Source of the DNA: Parietichytrium sp. I65-24A
Lineage: Eukaryota > Sar > Bigyra > Thraustochytrida > Thraustochytriidae
Direction of reading: 5' to 3'
Assembly: GCA_012862575.1 (NCBI GenBank)
Contig: BLSF01000059.1
Coordinates: 62,001-126,000 of the forward strand
Length of the DNA stretch: 64,000 nucleotides
The position numbers and the translations under genes were made by a program. The stretch's first letter is position 1. The number at the start of each line of letters is the position of its first letter. Below the pieces are notes generated by a model. It made no database searches and was not told the DNA's origin. It saw nothing but the letters and a program-made list of their open reading frames with translations. Positions 31,185 through 40,997 of this stretch are shown here, piece after piece.

Positions 31185-33057
31185 GTGTGTGTGTGAGAGA
31201 GAGAGAGGTGTCCGCGCTCGCTCTCTTAAACCGTACCACGCGGAATTCCTCGCTCTTACCAGCGCCCGCGCACGTCACGCGGAGCGACGTCTAGGCGCGG
31301 GTTTCGTGCGCGGCGCAGAGGCACCTACTATTTTCGCGCTAATACCTCTCCCGCGGTTCGCTACGCTATATTTATATCATATGTATGTGTGTATGTGTGT
31401 GTGTGGTTCGCCTTTTGGTGTACTCACAGTAAATCTCCATTTTTTCCCCTCTGCGACCAAATGTATCTCGGCACTGCTACTGCTGGCGGTAGCTGGGCGC
31501 TAGTAGACGGGACAGAGATGTCAGAATTGGATGGATTTTGGCAGAGTCATGACGAGTCATATCAAGTCGAAATGGTTTGCTCACCAATGAAAGGTGGCCC
31601 AAATTGTAGGTCGCAGATGGTCGCAGTGTCGGCAACGGCGCTCTGTAAACTGGGACTTGAAGTGGGTGTGTGGATGTAGGTGTGGGTGGGGATGATGTAC
31701 AAAGAAAGGTTTTTACAGTTAGTCGAAGAGTGAAGTACACAGGATTGACTCGGATATCGGAGCCCTCTTTGCTGCGTCGAGCGACAAGTGAAGGCTGGTC
31801 TGGTCGTGTGCCGCTTGCGGGATCGATGCGGCAGTGGCTTTGGTGGTTTGCGTTCGCGATATTGGGTTGAAGACTGGAAGATATGGCCGGTTCTCTGCAA
31901 TGCGTTCTGTGAGAAGCGTTTTGTCGACCGGTTTAAGCAGAGAGCCACTCTCACTTTTGTTCGCCAGGGCAGCATTGTTCTCGTTATTGATTGGCTCCAA
32001 AAGGTCGGCACCAGCGGCTGAATTCAGCTGTGCAATCCTGCGCATTGATCTCTGAGCAGTGTTCATCGAAGAAGGATCACAAGTTGGCTTGGCCGCACTG
32101 AGCGGCCGGCCAGACTTGATCTCCGTAAGCCTTCGCTTGTGCGCGGCGCGTACTCGCTCCCGCTATTTCAGTTCAGTTTCAGTTTCAGTTTCCAAAATTC
32201 ATGCACAGAGTGGGAAGATATAGGATCAACAGATCAACTTCGTATGCGTCAGCTCCGTCCAGAAACTCTGTTCGACTCCGGAAGCTCCAAAACAAAGCGC
32301 AAAACATACCTCTTTCCGAGCAATCACGCTCTCGCTGCGCGATTGCAACGACGAAAACAGCATTTTCTCAATCTCCCGGGGCCTGAGGGCTCAGCTAGGT
32401 AGCTCTCCAACCGCCAAAGTCACGGTCAGCGGTTCATTATCAATCTCAATACAGTCGTCTGTCTCCCACTTGAGGCTTGCTCGTACACCACGCGTTCCAG
32501 CGAGCAGTCCTGACTGTGAGTACCTCACTCCGCACCCTCAAATTCGCGATGTACATACGATTCCCAATCCCAACCACCTCTTACACAGCGCAAACCCTAA
32601 CACTCCACAAGTCCCATTCCTCCCAACTCCATCATTCAAACCTTTGCGTCCCTCCCCCGCCCTAACCTACTGGGTTAGGGTACCGTTTGAAAACTTCTAG
32701 CGTACATAGCGACTCCTACCGCATAAGACCTTGGGACAGTCCTAAGCCCTCTATGTTGCTGCTACCGTTACTAGCTAGCTAGTAACGGAGATAGCTATAA
32801 ATAGATAGGTGGATAGATAAGCTACAAATTTATAGAATGGATTGTTTCAAAGGCAAGTTTGAAGTGTGCGCGGACAGCGTATTTGGGACTTTGGGACTCG
32901 AAAGGGAGGGCGCGCTGAGTTAGAAAGGCATAGCGTGAAGGAAGCGGACTGGGTGGGAGTAGGGTTGGGGTTAGGGTTTGGGGCAGGTGTGAAAGTGAGA
33001 GCGGCGGGGGTGAAGCGCTCGTGTGCGCGCGTTGTAGGAGAGTGAATATTATATTAT
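31185..33057. other. Divergent spacer between GCP6 and DP
   Basis: Contains a GT/GA run right after the GCP6 start, dispersed repeat copy B, TGACTGTGA at 32511 and TCACGGTCA at 32420. A minus-strand open frame of 148 codons (32162-31719) begins just after a possible TAG acceptor and reads EIKSGRPLSAAKPT, then SMRRIAQLNSAAGADLLEPI. It could be a terminal exon, but I recognise no domain and found no partner exon. Confidence 0.45.
32235..32460 (+). repeat. Dispersed repeat, copy B (about 226 bp, with hairpin)
   Basis: Second copy of the element at 22904-23097. The first 125 bp are almost unchanged, including the hairpin arms 32320-32329 and 32337-32346. A GC-rich insertion of about 40 bp (CCCGGGGCCTGAGGG...) follows, then the shared end CGGTCAGCGGTTCATTATC. 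Confidence 0.85.
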
Positions 33058-34241
33058 ATGGAGATGGAAGGCGAGACGGTGCACGCGGACTTTGTGCAGC
33101 TGTTCAGAGTGAGTTTTTGTTTTGTTTTGATTTGTTTTGCTTAAGATTGTAGTTGCAGTTGTATTTGTATTTGTAGTTGGGACTCCCGCGAGAAGCTGAC
33201 AGTTTGTGGGATGTTTACGCGGCGCTTTTGGGTGGATGTAGGAGTCTGGCCTTGATTCGATCGCAGAGAAGATGGGCGTGATGAAGAACGGCGAGATTGT
33301 GGAAATGGTCAACGGAGGTACGTGTGGATTGAATATTTTGGGCTCGAAGGGAATTTGAGGTGCTGACGTTAGACATGCACTTTACAGATGCTCCTATGAA
33401 GCGCGCATTCGTTACCAGCGAGCTCGGGCGCGATGGAAGTGTTAAAAAGATAAGGCTTGAACGGAGCGCCTCAGAGGATCTTTCGTTCCCGCCAAATGAA
33501 GCTGAATATGAGAAACAGAGAGGCGGCGAAACAGAGGAGTTTGCACAACTGAAGAAGCAAGTGACTCACTTGGTGCTGAAGACGCTCAAGGAGAAGAAAC
33601 AGATCCACTCTGCGGACCTTCTCTCGGAGGTATTAGATCAGGAATTTGGTGGTCTCCAGCTAAGCTCCCCAGAGCGCGAGAAGCTGGAGAACCTTGCTCG
33701 CGACAGGGTGTCAGAAACACTTAGCATTCTTACCGCGACAGACTTTGTAGACAACAGCAACGGAGACATGCTCACCTGGAAGTGTCAACCATGCACCGCC
33801 GAGGAAGAGCTCGATCAACTGCGAAGTGAACGTGCATTGGCGGTGGAGCGAATCAAGGCCAAACAAGAGCGACTTGAAGACCTTATTCTGCAAAGCATCA
33901 CTTTGCAAAACTTGTTGGACCGAAACCAGAATCCGGAAATATCCAAGACCCCAAACGACCAGAGGATTCCACTTCCCTTCGTTGTGATCAGCACAGATAA
34001 AGAGACTGTGATTGAATGCGAGATGGCTGAGGACCAGTCCGATGTCTTTTTCAATTTCAACAAACCATTCGAGATCCATGACGATACTGAGATTCTACGC
34101 GGCCTGAACCTTCACAAAACCGACAAAGCCACCTTGGAGAAGCTCTTCCCGAAAGAGTTGCTACCATTTGTTCCAAAAATAGTCCTCGAGAAAACCGAAC
34201 CTGCAACTGTAAATTCCTCTGGAGAGTCCAAAGACCAATAA
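33058..34241 (+). CDS. TFDP: E2F dimerisation partner (DP) transcription factor, two introns
   Basis: Exons 33058-33108, 33242-33317 and 33388-34241 encode 326 aa. Introns are 133 nt (GTGAGT) and 70 nt (GTACGT, acceptor TTTACAG). The second intron is phase 1 and rebuilds a GAT codon. Residues about 90-160 take the place of the DP winged helix. About 165-300 is the DP dimerisation/marked-box region and is unmistakable: RIKAKQERLEDLILQ, NLLDRNQ, IPLPFVVISTDKETVIECEM, FNFNKPFEIHDDTEIL. The DNA-contact motif RRVYD of DP proteins is replaced by DRVSE (see findings). It is expected to pair with an E2F and regulate cell-cycle genes in the nucleus. The start exon rests on one ATG and good splice sites, so the first 40 residues are less certain. 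Confidence 0.88.
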
Positions 34242-34347
34242 TGACTGCCTCCCAAACAAAATTCTTTCTTCTTTCTATTTTTTTTTTTTTGTTTTTTTTT
34301 CGCTATGATGACAAGATGGACAATTTCTGCACAGAAAGTTAACTTTT

Positions 34348-35313
34348 TTACGAGTGCTTTATTATCAGAATGATGGTAAAGATGATGATTAGAATAACAA
34401 GGAATGCGATACATTTAAGTGGCCGAGTGCTCTTCGAGTACTTTTCGGCAACCTGCAGCTCTTTGACACCCTTCTCGGTGCTCATCACAACATTCTCCAT
34501 GTTGTAATCAATACGATCCAGAATGGTTCCTTGATCGATCACCAGGACGGCCTGCAAGCAACAAACAACAATTAAACACACGCAATCGTAAGCGAAGGTT
34601 TGCTGCACCCTACCCAGCCCACAGGGCATGATATACAAACAATAACTTACAAGCTCTTTGAAGATTGCTGCCAACTCGTTAATACTTGTTGCGATCTTCT
34701 GAATCTCCTGGTCCCGCTCCTCTACATTGGTCTCAGCAAGCTCCAGGAGCACAGCCTGTTCATCCGTAAAACCACCAATCTCAAGCTTCCCTTGCTCTGG
34801 GTCTGGGCCCAAAAGGCCGTCGAGGTCGCCCCCTGCTTTCTGTGACTTCAATCGATTCAAGTACTCCTTTTGCGATTTTCGAAAAGACATCGACAGCTGT
34901 TGCAATTGAGAAGCAAGCTGGCGCTGGATATTCTTCCTCACCAACGCATCCGAAGCGGCGTCCCCGACATTCGCATTGGCGATTCTCTGCATGAGCTTTT
35001 TCTCTGCTTCCCTAAACTTGTCCGTAATCTGCTTGGTCAAAATATCAATCTCACGATCCTGAGCACCTTCTGTCTCATCAAACCTAACCAAGAGCCGGTT
35101 CTTGTGAGCTTGATGCAGCTTGTCAATCTTTTGCTCAATCTGCTTGATCACCACATTGATCTCTTCAACGCTCTCCACCCAGTGTGGCGGGAGCGTGTTG
35201 AGCAACTCGTGTGTGTTCCCACCTTTCGCCCCACCGAAACCCCTGGGTCTTCGACGTTCATTGAACCCATCCCTCAGCTGCTTAAACTTTCGCGTCAAAT
35301 TCCTCGTCGCCAT
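34348..35313 (-). CDS. STX16: Qa-SNARE syntaxin 16 / Tlg2, one in-frame intron
   Basis: Exons 35313-34651 and 34551-34348 encode 288 aa. The 99-nt intron at 34650-34552 (GTAAGT donor, GCTTGCAG acceptor) has no stop and is a multiple of three, so an unspliced reading stays open. Splicing restores the SNARE core AAIFKELAVLVIDQGTILDRIDYN, which is the diagnostic syntaxin-16 motif with its zero-layer glutamine in DQG. The N-terminus MATRNLTRKFKQLRDGF and the helical Habc domain (about 45-165) precede the SNARE motif (about 190-252). A single C-terminal transmembrane anchor (about 264-285) ends IIKHS. It mediates fusion of endosome-derived vesicles with the trans-Golgi network. It is convergent with DP, 106 bp apart. 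Confidence 0.95.
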   Translation of the reverse strand: MATRNLTRKFKQLRDGFNERRRPRGFGGAKGGNTHELLNTLPPHWVESVEEINVVIKQIEQKIDKLHQAHKNRLLVRFDETEGAQDREIDILTKQITDKFREAEKKLMQRIANANVGDAASDALVRKNIQRQLASQLQQLSMSFRKSQKEYLNRLKSQKAGGDLDGLLGPDPEQGKLEIGGFTDEQAVLLELAETNVEERDQEIQKIATSINELAAIFKELVSYCLYIMPCGLGRVQQTFAYDCVCLIVVCCLQAVLVIDQGTILDRIDYNMENVVMSTEKGVKELQVAEKYSKSTRPLKCIAFLVILIIIFTIILIIKHS

Positions 35314-36128
35314 CTTGTTCTCTCACCAAACAGTTCTCCAAACTTGCTTTTGCTCTCCCAAGGCTTCACCGAAGATATATATATGTTTTATATATATGTC
35401 GCAACTTTCTTCCTCAACTTGTAGTATCAGAACAATGCCACGCACAAACAGATCGATCGTCCCACGATCGCGCGTCCCACACCTGTGTTTGGTCACTATA
35501 TAATACGCGCACTTGTAACCGATGAGGCGGTGTGTCCGCGAGTATGCCACTGTCCCTTTCCAGCTGTCCCCTCACAACTCTCCAAATCTACGAGAAACTA
35601 GCAATAACTCTAGCCAGATTACGAGGATCGAACTTTCCAGTCGCGGTGTTCTATTTTGTTCTGAAGAACCCCGCCGAGGACTACTGCACAGCTACGCATG
35701 ATTGGTAACCGTGTCTCAGCTCGAATGAAGGGAACAGTTTGGTAATAATAATACCTCAAGCTCCGTCTCAAATCATAGCGCATTGCATTACACGGCGAAA
35801 GAACATCTCGGAGCGTAGCAAGCCGTAGTAGATCTATATGCTTAGAGAGAGCGGGTGAGGGTGGACGTCTACAGAGCCAAGCTCGTCTACAGGCCGCGCG
35901 CAGATAAAACAAGATCGCGTGAAGTGTATCTTTCTATGATTATCAATCGGAAATGAAATTTGCCTATTTTGTCGTTTCGATTGTTTCGATTTTTGCAGTG
36001 AATGAATGACGGTGAGTGACTGGCAGGTTGTGAGGGTACGCGAGCGTTACATTTTGAAGTGGCGCAGTCGCAGTCTTAGTACGCGTACGTGCGCAGGGCT
36101 GCAGAGGAAAGGAACAAGCAGATCCGAA
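35314..36128. other. Divergent promoter region of syntaxin 16 and AP-2 sigma
   Basis: Non-coding. ATATATATGTTTTATATATATG at 35375-35397 lies about 70 bp upstream of the syntaxin ATG and is a possible TATA-type element. No RNA gene recognised. Confidence 0.5.
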
Positions 36129-36745
36129 ATGGTGAGTTGCTGGGAGACGGCGCTGAAAGGCAAGCAACGTTGGGAGAAACGCGAGAAAGAGCTGACTTTT
36201 GACGTTTGGTTGTCGAGCTGCGGTAGATTCGGTTTCTACTGGTGCAAAATGCGCAAGGGAGAAGCAGGTTGTCGAAATGGTACATGCCGTGTGAGGATCG
36301 GGAGAAGCACTTTATCGAGGCGGAGGTCTTCAGGCATGTCTCGACGAGAGATCGAGGTTTCACAAACTTTGTCGAGGTGAGTCGAACGTACACTTTGTGT
36401 GAAAATGGATACAAGAGGAGGGCAAAGAGCTGACGGGTGTGGAGCGGGCAGTTTAATGTGGGGAAAAAGACCTACAAGCTGATATATCGCCAATACGCGG
36501 CGCTGTACTTCATCATGTGTGTGGACTTGCAAGAAAACGAGCTTGCTTATTACGAGGCAATTCATCTTTTCGTCGAGATCCTTGACAGTTACTTTGGAAG
36601 TGTTTGCGAGCTTGATCTTGTCTTTTGTTTCAACAAAGTGTACATGCTCCTCGACGAGTTCATCATCGGCGGAGAGATCCACGAGCTTTGGGCGGAGAGA
36701 ATAGTGTCAAAGATGCAAGAAGAGGAAAAATATCTTGAGAATTAG
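36129..36745 (+). CDS. AP2S1: AP-2 clathrin adaptor sigma subunit, two introns
   Basis: Coding exons 36129-36131 (only the ATG), 36227-36376 and 36452-36745 encode 148 aa. Introns are 95 and 75 nt, both GTGAGT donors with AGCTGAC branch-like sites and AG acceptors. The product starts [20 protein letters not shown], continues [40 protein letters not shown] and [20 protein letters not shown], and ends with a GGEI motif and a short helix. This is the full longin fold of small adaptor chains. FTNFVEF favours AP-2 over AP-1, where FIEW is usual; AP-1 cannot be fully excluded. Sigma helps bind dileucine cargo signals at the plasma membrane. The exon after the start codon was chosen because it restores the universally conserved N-terminus. 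Confidence 0.93.
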
Positions 36746-36870
36746 CTTGCCCTGCACACTGCGGAGAGAATAGATAGATAGATTTGCCTTTTGTAAGTAT
36801 ACGGGATAAATAGTTTTGCGGGAAAAATTAGAGCCAGCCTTTTTTTAAATAAAGGTTTGAACGGGCCTTC

Positions 36871-38073
36871 TTACACTCCTTGCTCAGTTGTCTCTGCTTC
36901 GTCTTGCAGACTAGATCTGGTGTTTGGCAGGGTAAGGTGATGGCTCTGGCAGAGCCTCTCCCAGCGATGCGTCTGAACCAGATTCCTGGTCGTGCGGCGC
37001 ATGAAGATGACTATTGCAAACAGCAAAAGGAGCATGAAAGTCGCCTCAATGTCACTCACCACAGTCACCGAGGAAAGCTTCCCGATCGGTGCAAACTCTC
37101 TCCAGCCTTCGGGATGGAGGGCGTGCAGCCAATAGTGTACAAATCCGCAAAGAATAATCGCTACAATGCACACCATGCAACGCGTAGAGAGGCTCTGGAT
37201 TGCAACGATTGCGCTACGCTCCCTGCTCAAAGTGTTTCGAGCTTGCCGACTAAGATGCGACGCAGCAGAGTCGGCTCGAGGTTTGGGAGGAGTCCTAGTG
37301 TGAGCACTCTCAAGAGCCATTGCACGTTGCAGAAGCGCCAACATCCTGTTTCTACCAAATCCAAAACTAAAGAGAATCAGGATCAAGAACGGAAGCGTTA
37401 CCATCGAAGAGAACTCAAAGGCCCCAAAGACCGCGATGACCCCCATGCAAATAGAAAAGGATGCTACAAAGAGTATGATCCAGAACTTCCATGCTTGAAA
37501 CGCATTGAAATCATTCATAGACTCCACCCTCTGCGACAAGGATATCCACGCAAGCGAGAGGGACCCGGTGCAAATAATTACGGAAAAGTAAGTCAGAAAT
37601 ATAAACGGCCTTTGTGTGACCTCGAACTTTCCAAACTTGGCTTCCAAGGTTCCAAAGCGCTGTCGCTTTATCCCATGGTCAAAAGAGACGTTCGCATCCT
37701 CTGGGCTGAAGAGCGAACCGAGGTAGAGCCCACGCCAGCAAACTAAAAACCCAAGAGCAAGCGGCGTACAGATTGAAGTAACCATGGTCAAGTTCAAGCT
37801 CGCCTTCCACTCAGAGATGCTCACCATTCTGATGGCATCTGCGAGAGCGAATACGAACGAGATACAGCCCATCGCGCACTCCAAGCACAAGGCGACCGCC
37901 AGGTACCACCACGTTCCGCCGCGATCGAGGCAATCGTTTTCTTCATTCAGGAAGCCGTAGTACGTGTTGCACGCACAGAAAGAGTCGTTGAAGGCCGACC
38001 AAGACACGTTGCGATAGCAGAGCTGGGCTACAGGGCAGTCAAAGTCCCTTCCGCAGCCAAAGTCGTGCACCAT
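36871..38073 (-). CDS. Orphan seven-transmembrane protein with short Cys-rich ectodomain
   Basis: The protein has 400 aa. The N-terminal 55 residues hold six cysteines (positions 7, 13, 19, 33, 35, 48) in a spacing resembling a small disulfide or EGF-like unit (CGRDFDCPVAQLC, CACNTYYGF). Seven hydrophobic segments follow at about 56-82, 94-120, 155-177, 195-220, 224-244, 305-325 and 350-367. A basic Ser/Arg-rich loop lies between segments five and six (PPKPRADSAASHLSRQARN), and an acidic tail ends the protein. The topology is GPCR-like, but I recognise no family motif. There is no signal peptide after the first ATG. A CAG directly upstream could be an acceptor for an earlier exon. It is convergent with AP-2 sigma. 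Confidence 0.75.
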   Translation of the reverse strand: MVHDFGCGRDFDCPVAQLCYRNVSWSAFNDSFCACNTYYGFLNEENDCLDRGGTWWYLAVALCLECAMGCISFVFALADAIRMVSISEWKASLNLTMVTSICTPLALGFLVCWRGLYLGSLFSPEDANVSFDHGIKRQRFGTLEAKFGKFEVTQRPFIFLTYFSVIICTGSLSLAWISLSQRVESMNDFNAFQAWKFWIILFVASFSICMGVIAVFGAFEFSSMVTLPFLILILFSFGFGRNRMLALLQRAMALESAHTRTPPKPRADSAASHLSRQARNTLSRERSAIVAIQSLSTRCMVCIVAIILCGFVHYWLHALHPEGWREFAPIGKLSSVTVVSDIEATFMLLLLFAIVIFMRRTTRNLVQTHRWERLCQSHHLTLPNTRSSLQDEAETTEQGV

Positions 38074-39315
38074 CCCTGCTGCACAGCTTCGTCGTTCTTT
38101 TCTGTCCCGTCAATCTCGTCTGTCGCCCTTGTTGGCCTTTCCTTCGTTTCACTCACTCTCACCCCATCACGCATACATATAAAAGGAGATTCTACCCACC
38201 TCCCCAGTCCCAACACACAAATCCACCATTCCAGTTGGTACTCGTACTCAGTACCTGTACCTCCCGCTGACCCGAAAGCCAATCTGCTTCTAAGTCACAG
38301 CAGCATTCATCACTCACAGCTCGTGGTTCGTGTTGTATTTTTTTAGAGCACTGAGAAGAGTCTGAAAAGATGCTTAACTCGCGCAAGAATGGCCATCGCA
38401 TTCTTGATCCTGTGCCAATCAGCGAGAGAGCTCACAGTCAAGACTCCGCCACACCAACTGCGAGCGAGACGCAGAGAGAGACTTCTCGTTTCATTTCCTC
38501 TCTTCCTCTTTCACTTGCTGACTTGCTTAAAAACCTTACTTGACAGTGAATTTGGTCTGACGAAAACTTTTGCACTTCGCGAAGTGTGGCCATCGTGGCC
38601 GTCAATAGGAAGCTTCCAAGGCAAACACTAACATTAGCAATTCTTCTATCACCGATCCAATCTTATGGTTGGATCGAGAAGATCGCCTGGTCCAAAAACT
38701 ACTCCCAGAGATTATACTATATGAGTCTATCAAGCTGGACGAGTCTCAAGAGCCAGTTTTACCATCGCGAGGGCTATTACTACGAATTGAAAGCTCTTCG
38801 CATGGCTCGTTTTCATTCTAAAGCGCCTACTTTTCTCTCTTCGATTGAGTTTTTAAAACGTATAACTCAAAAAATCGCTAATCTCGCAAAGCGAACAAAT
38901 GATCGCTCCTCATTCGAAGCAGAGGCTGTGCCTCCTACACCGACGCATAATTAACTCTACACATACCCTAACATCGCCACCATCTCAACTACACGAACAA
39001 GCGAACATTCTTTATTCTAGAAAATCAAGACTCGTTCCCGCGCAAAGGACTGACTGGGAAGAAAAGCAAAGCGTCCTCGCGTAACCTCGCGTACCAGAAT
39101 CTTGCGCGGACGTACGTACGCGGAGCGTACTTTTGCGTCCGCATTAACCGGTTCCTCAATTCCTGTATTCCCGTATTCCCGTACTCCCGTATTCCCGTAT
39201 CTGCCTGCAGCGGTGGAAGTTGGCGCCCATAAACTCGCCCATTTTGACGAGCAAGTGCAAGGGATAAAAGGGCAAAAAGGGCGAAAAGAGCAAGAATTTG
39301 AAGCGACAGAGGAGA
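38074..39315. other. Divergent spacer between 7TM and Prp38B genes
   Basis: Non-coding. It contains TCACAGTCA at 38432-38440, about 360 bp upstream of the 7TM start codon, and an imperfect CCCGTATT tandem repeat at 39162-39200, about 115 bp before the Prp38B start codon. Confidence 0.5.
39162..39200. repeat. CCCGTATT tandem repeat
   Basis: Four to five units of CCCGTATT with one CCCGTACT variant, close upstream of the Prp38B gene. Confidence 0.85.
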
Positions 39316-40884
39316 ATGTCACGCGCAGCAGAGCAGCACAGGGCCAGGCGCGAGATAAAGGCGGGGATTCAGGCGGCGGTTTCGCGGGCAGGAGGTGGAG
39401 GAGGTGCAGGGTCATCGGTGTTGTCGTCGGAGGAAGGAGGATATAGTAAGAATGTGGTGCCCATGAAGGTAGACGGCAAGTTCAATATGAGTGCGATCCT
39501 TGCCTCGAATGTGGTGTCGAGCATGTATTACAGGTCTTTGTCGTCGATTAACACGTTCCAACAGGTTGTGGATGAGATATTTAGCCACGTTAGTCACCTT
39601 GAGCCGTGGACCAATGCGGGAGGAAAAACGCCGTCGTCTGCTTTCTGCCTGCTGTACAAGCTGTGCGTGATGCGCGTCACGAGCAAGCAGCTCCAGTGCT
39701 TGTTGAATCACAAGGACTCTGTGTACATTCGGGCGATTGGGCTTTTGTTTCTTAGGTATACATGCCCTCCGCATTTGCTCTGGGACTGGGTCAGCGAGTA
39801 CTTGCTCGACACAGAAACTATCGTGGTGGAGCGAAAAAACGGGAAAGAGATCACGATCGGCGAGTTTGTGGGCAATCTCATCGAAAGAAACAAATTTTGC
39901 GGCGAGTACCTGCCCCGACTGCCTCGCGACATAGAAACTGATCTCAAAGTCCAGGTGCTGAAAGCCCAGGCAGAGCGAGAACGCCTGCAGGATAATCTGC
40001 AGCGCAAGGAGGTTTTCGTCCCAGGAACGAAGGTGAGCGCAAAATTCTCTGCGGACGGGAAGTGGTACGACGCTGTGATCGAAGAGCCGGCGGATTCGAA
40101 AGGTTTTGTTCTTGTGAGGTACACCGAGTATCAGAATGAGGAATCGGTTTCACTAGGTGCCGTCAAGCTTGCTGGAGAAGGGGATCGTCGCTCGACCCAG
40201 CGAGCGCGCTCTAGAGAGCGCAGCCGTTCGCGCAGTAGGGGCAGGTACGATGGAGACAGTCGTGACCGGTATTCGCGCCGAGATCGAAGCGACTCCAGGG
40301 ACAGATACAGCCGCCGCGAGAGGGGAGACTCTAGGGACCGGTCCTCGCGCAGAGAGAGAGGTGATTCGATGGACCGATACCGTCGCAGAGATAGGGATGA
40401 TTTCCGAAGAAGAGATGATTCTCGGGACAGGTACTCGCGCATTGATAGAGCGAGGGATGACTCGCGAGACAGTTACTCCCGACGGCCACGGTACACAGAG
40501 AGGGAGGACTCTCGGGACAGGTACTCTCGTCGCGATAGAGAAGGCAGATATTCCCGGCGTTCTCGTTCTCGCTCGCGCTCCCGAGATCGACGCGCTTCGC
40601 ACCGGCGCTTTGACGAGCTGAACGAGGAGGATTTGAGGCAGAAGGTGCTTGCAAACGGCCAGGAGCGTGCTCAGCAGTTTGAAAGATCACGCTTAACCCG
40701 CGCCGAAGAGCCTCGCCGGCGAGTTGATAGGCCATCCGCGAGCGCACCGTCTTCTGTTGGTACTACTGAAAAGACTGGCGATGCAGAGAGCGGCGTGGCA
40801 CAAGAACCAAAGAGATCCATCGATCCGGAAGTTGCTGCACGCCGAAAGGCCGAATTGGACCGCATCAGACAGCGATACGCATAA
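39316..40884 (+). CDS. PRPF38B: Pre-mRNA splicing factor Prp38B with Tudor and RS domains
   Basis: The protein has 522 aa from the first ATG (MSRAAEQHRARREIKAG). The PRP38 domain spans about residues 45-215, with NMSAILASNVVSSMYY, VVDEIFSHVSHLEPW, SSAFCLLYKL and SPYIRA-like DSVYIRAIGLLFLRYTCPP. This pattern follows the Prp38B branch rather than Prp38A. Residues about 232-285 form an SMN-type Tudor domain (GTKVSAKFSADGKWYDAVIE, VRYTEYQNEESVSL) with aromatic cage candidates Trp, Tyr, Tyr and Tyr plus the conserved Asn. From about 290 to 440 an RS domain of RDRYSRR units follows, then a basic helix and an Ala/Arg tail. It is expected to act in the tri-snRNP/B-complex stage of the spliceosome. 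The Tudor module could bind methylarginine, for example on Sm proteins; that link is inferred. Confidence 0.93.
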   Translation: MSRAAEQHRARREIKAGIQAAVSRAGGGGGAGSSVLSSEEGGYSKNVVPMKVDGKFNMSAILASNVVSSMYYRSLSSINTFQQVVDEIFSHVSHLEPWTNAGGKTPSSAFCLLYKLCVMRVTSKQLQCLLNHKDSVYIRAIGLLFLRYTCPPHLLWDWVSEYLLDTETIVVERKNGKEITIGEFVGNLIERNKFCGEYLPRLPRDIETDLKVQVLKAQAERERLQDNLQRKEVFVPGTKVSAKFSADGKWYDAVIEEPADSKGFVLVRYTEYQNEESVSLGAVKLAGEGDRRSTQRARSRERSRSRSRGRYDGDSRDRYSRRDRSDSRDRYSRRERGDSRDRSSRRERGDSMDRYRRRDRDDFRRRDDSRDRYSRIDRARDDSRDSYSRRPRYTEREDSRDRYSRRDREGRYSRRSRSRSRSRDRRASHRRFDELNEEDLRQKVLANGQERAQQFERSRLTRAEEPRRRVDRPSASAPSSVGTTEKTGDAESGVAQEPKRSIDPEVAARRKAELDRIRQRYA

Positions 40885-40997
40885 TTTCGGCGGAAGACAG
40901 GTTTGAAGCATTAAAAGAATATCAAAATCAACAAAAGTTATATTGTATTGGTCACTTTAATGGGCAACCTTTTCGAATCGAAAAGGCAAATGTTACA

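Noticed and set aside
32940-32985. TTAGGG-like motifs (GGGGTTAGGGTTTGGGG) as an internal telomere
   Set aside because: Only one or two degenerate units. No array, so no support for a telomeric or fusion origin.
40153-40602. Minus-strand and +2 frames over the Prp38B RS domain
   Set aside because: The Arg-Ser repeat leaves several frames open by composition; these are shadows.
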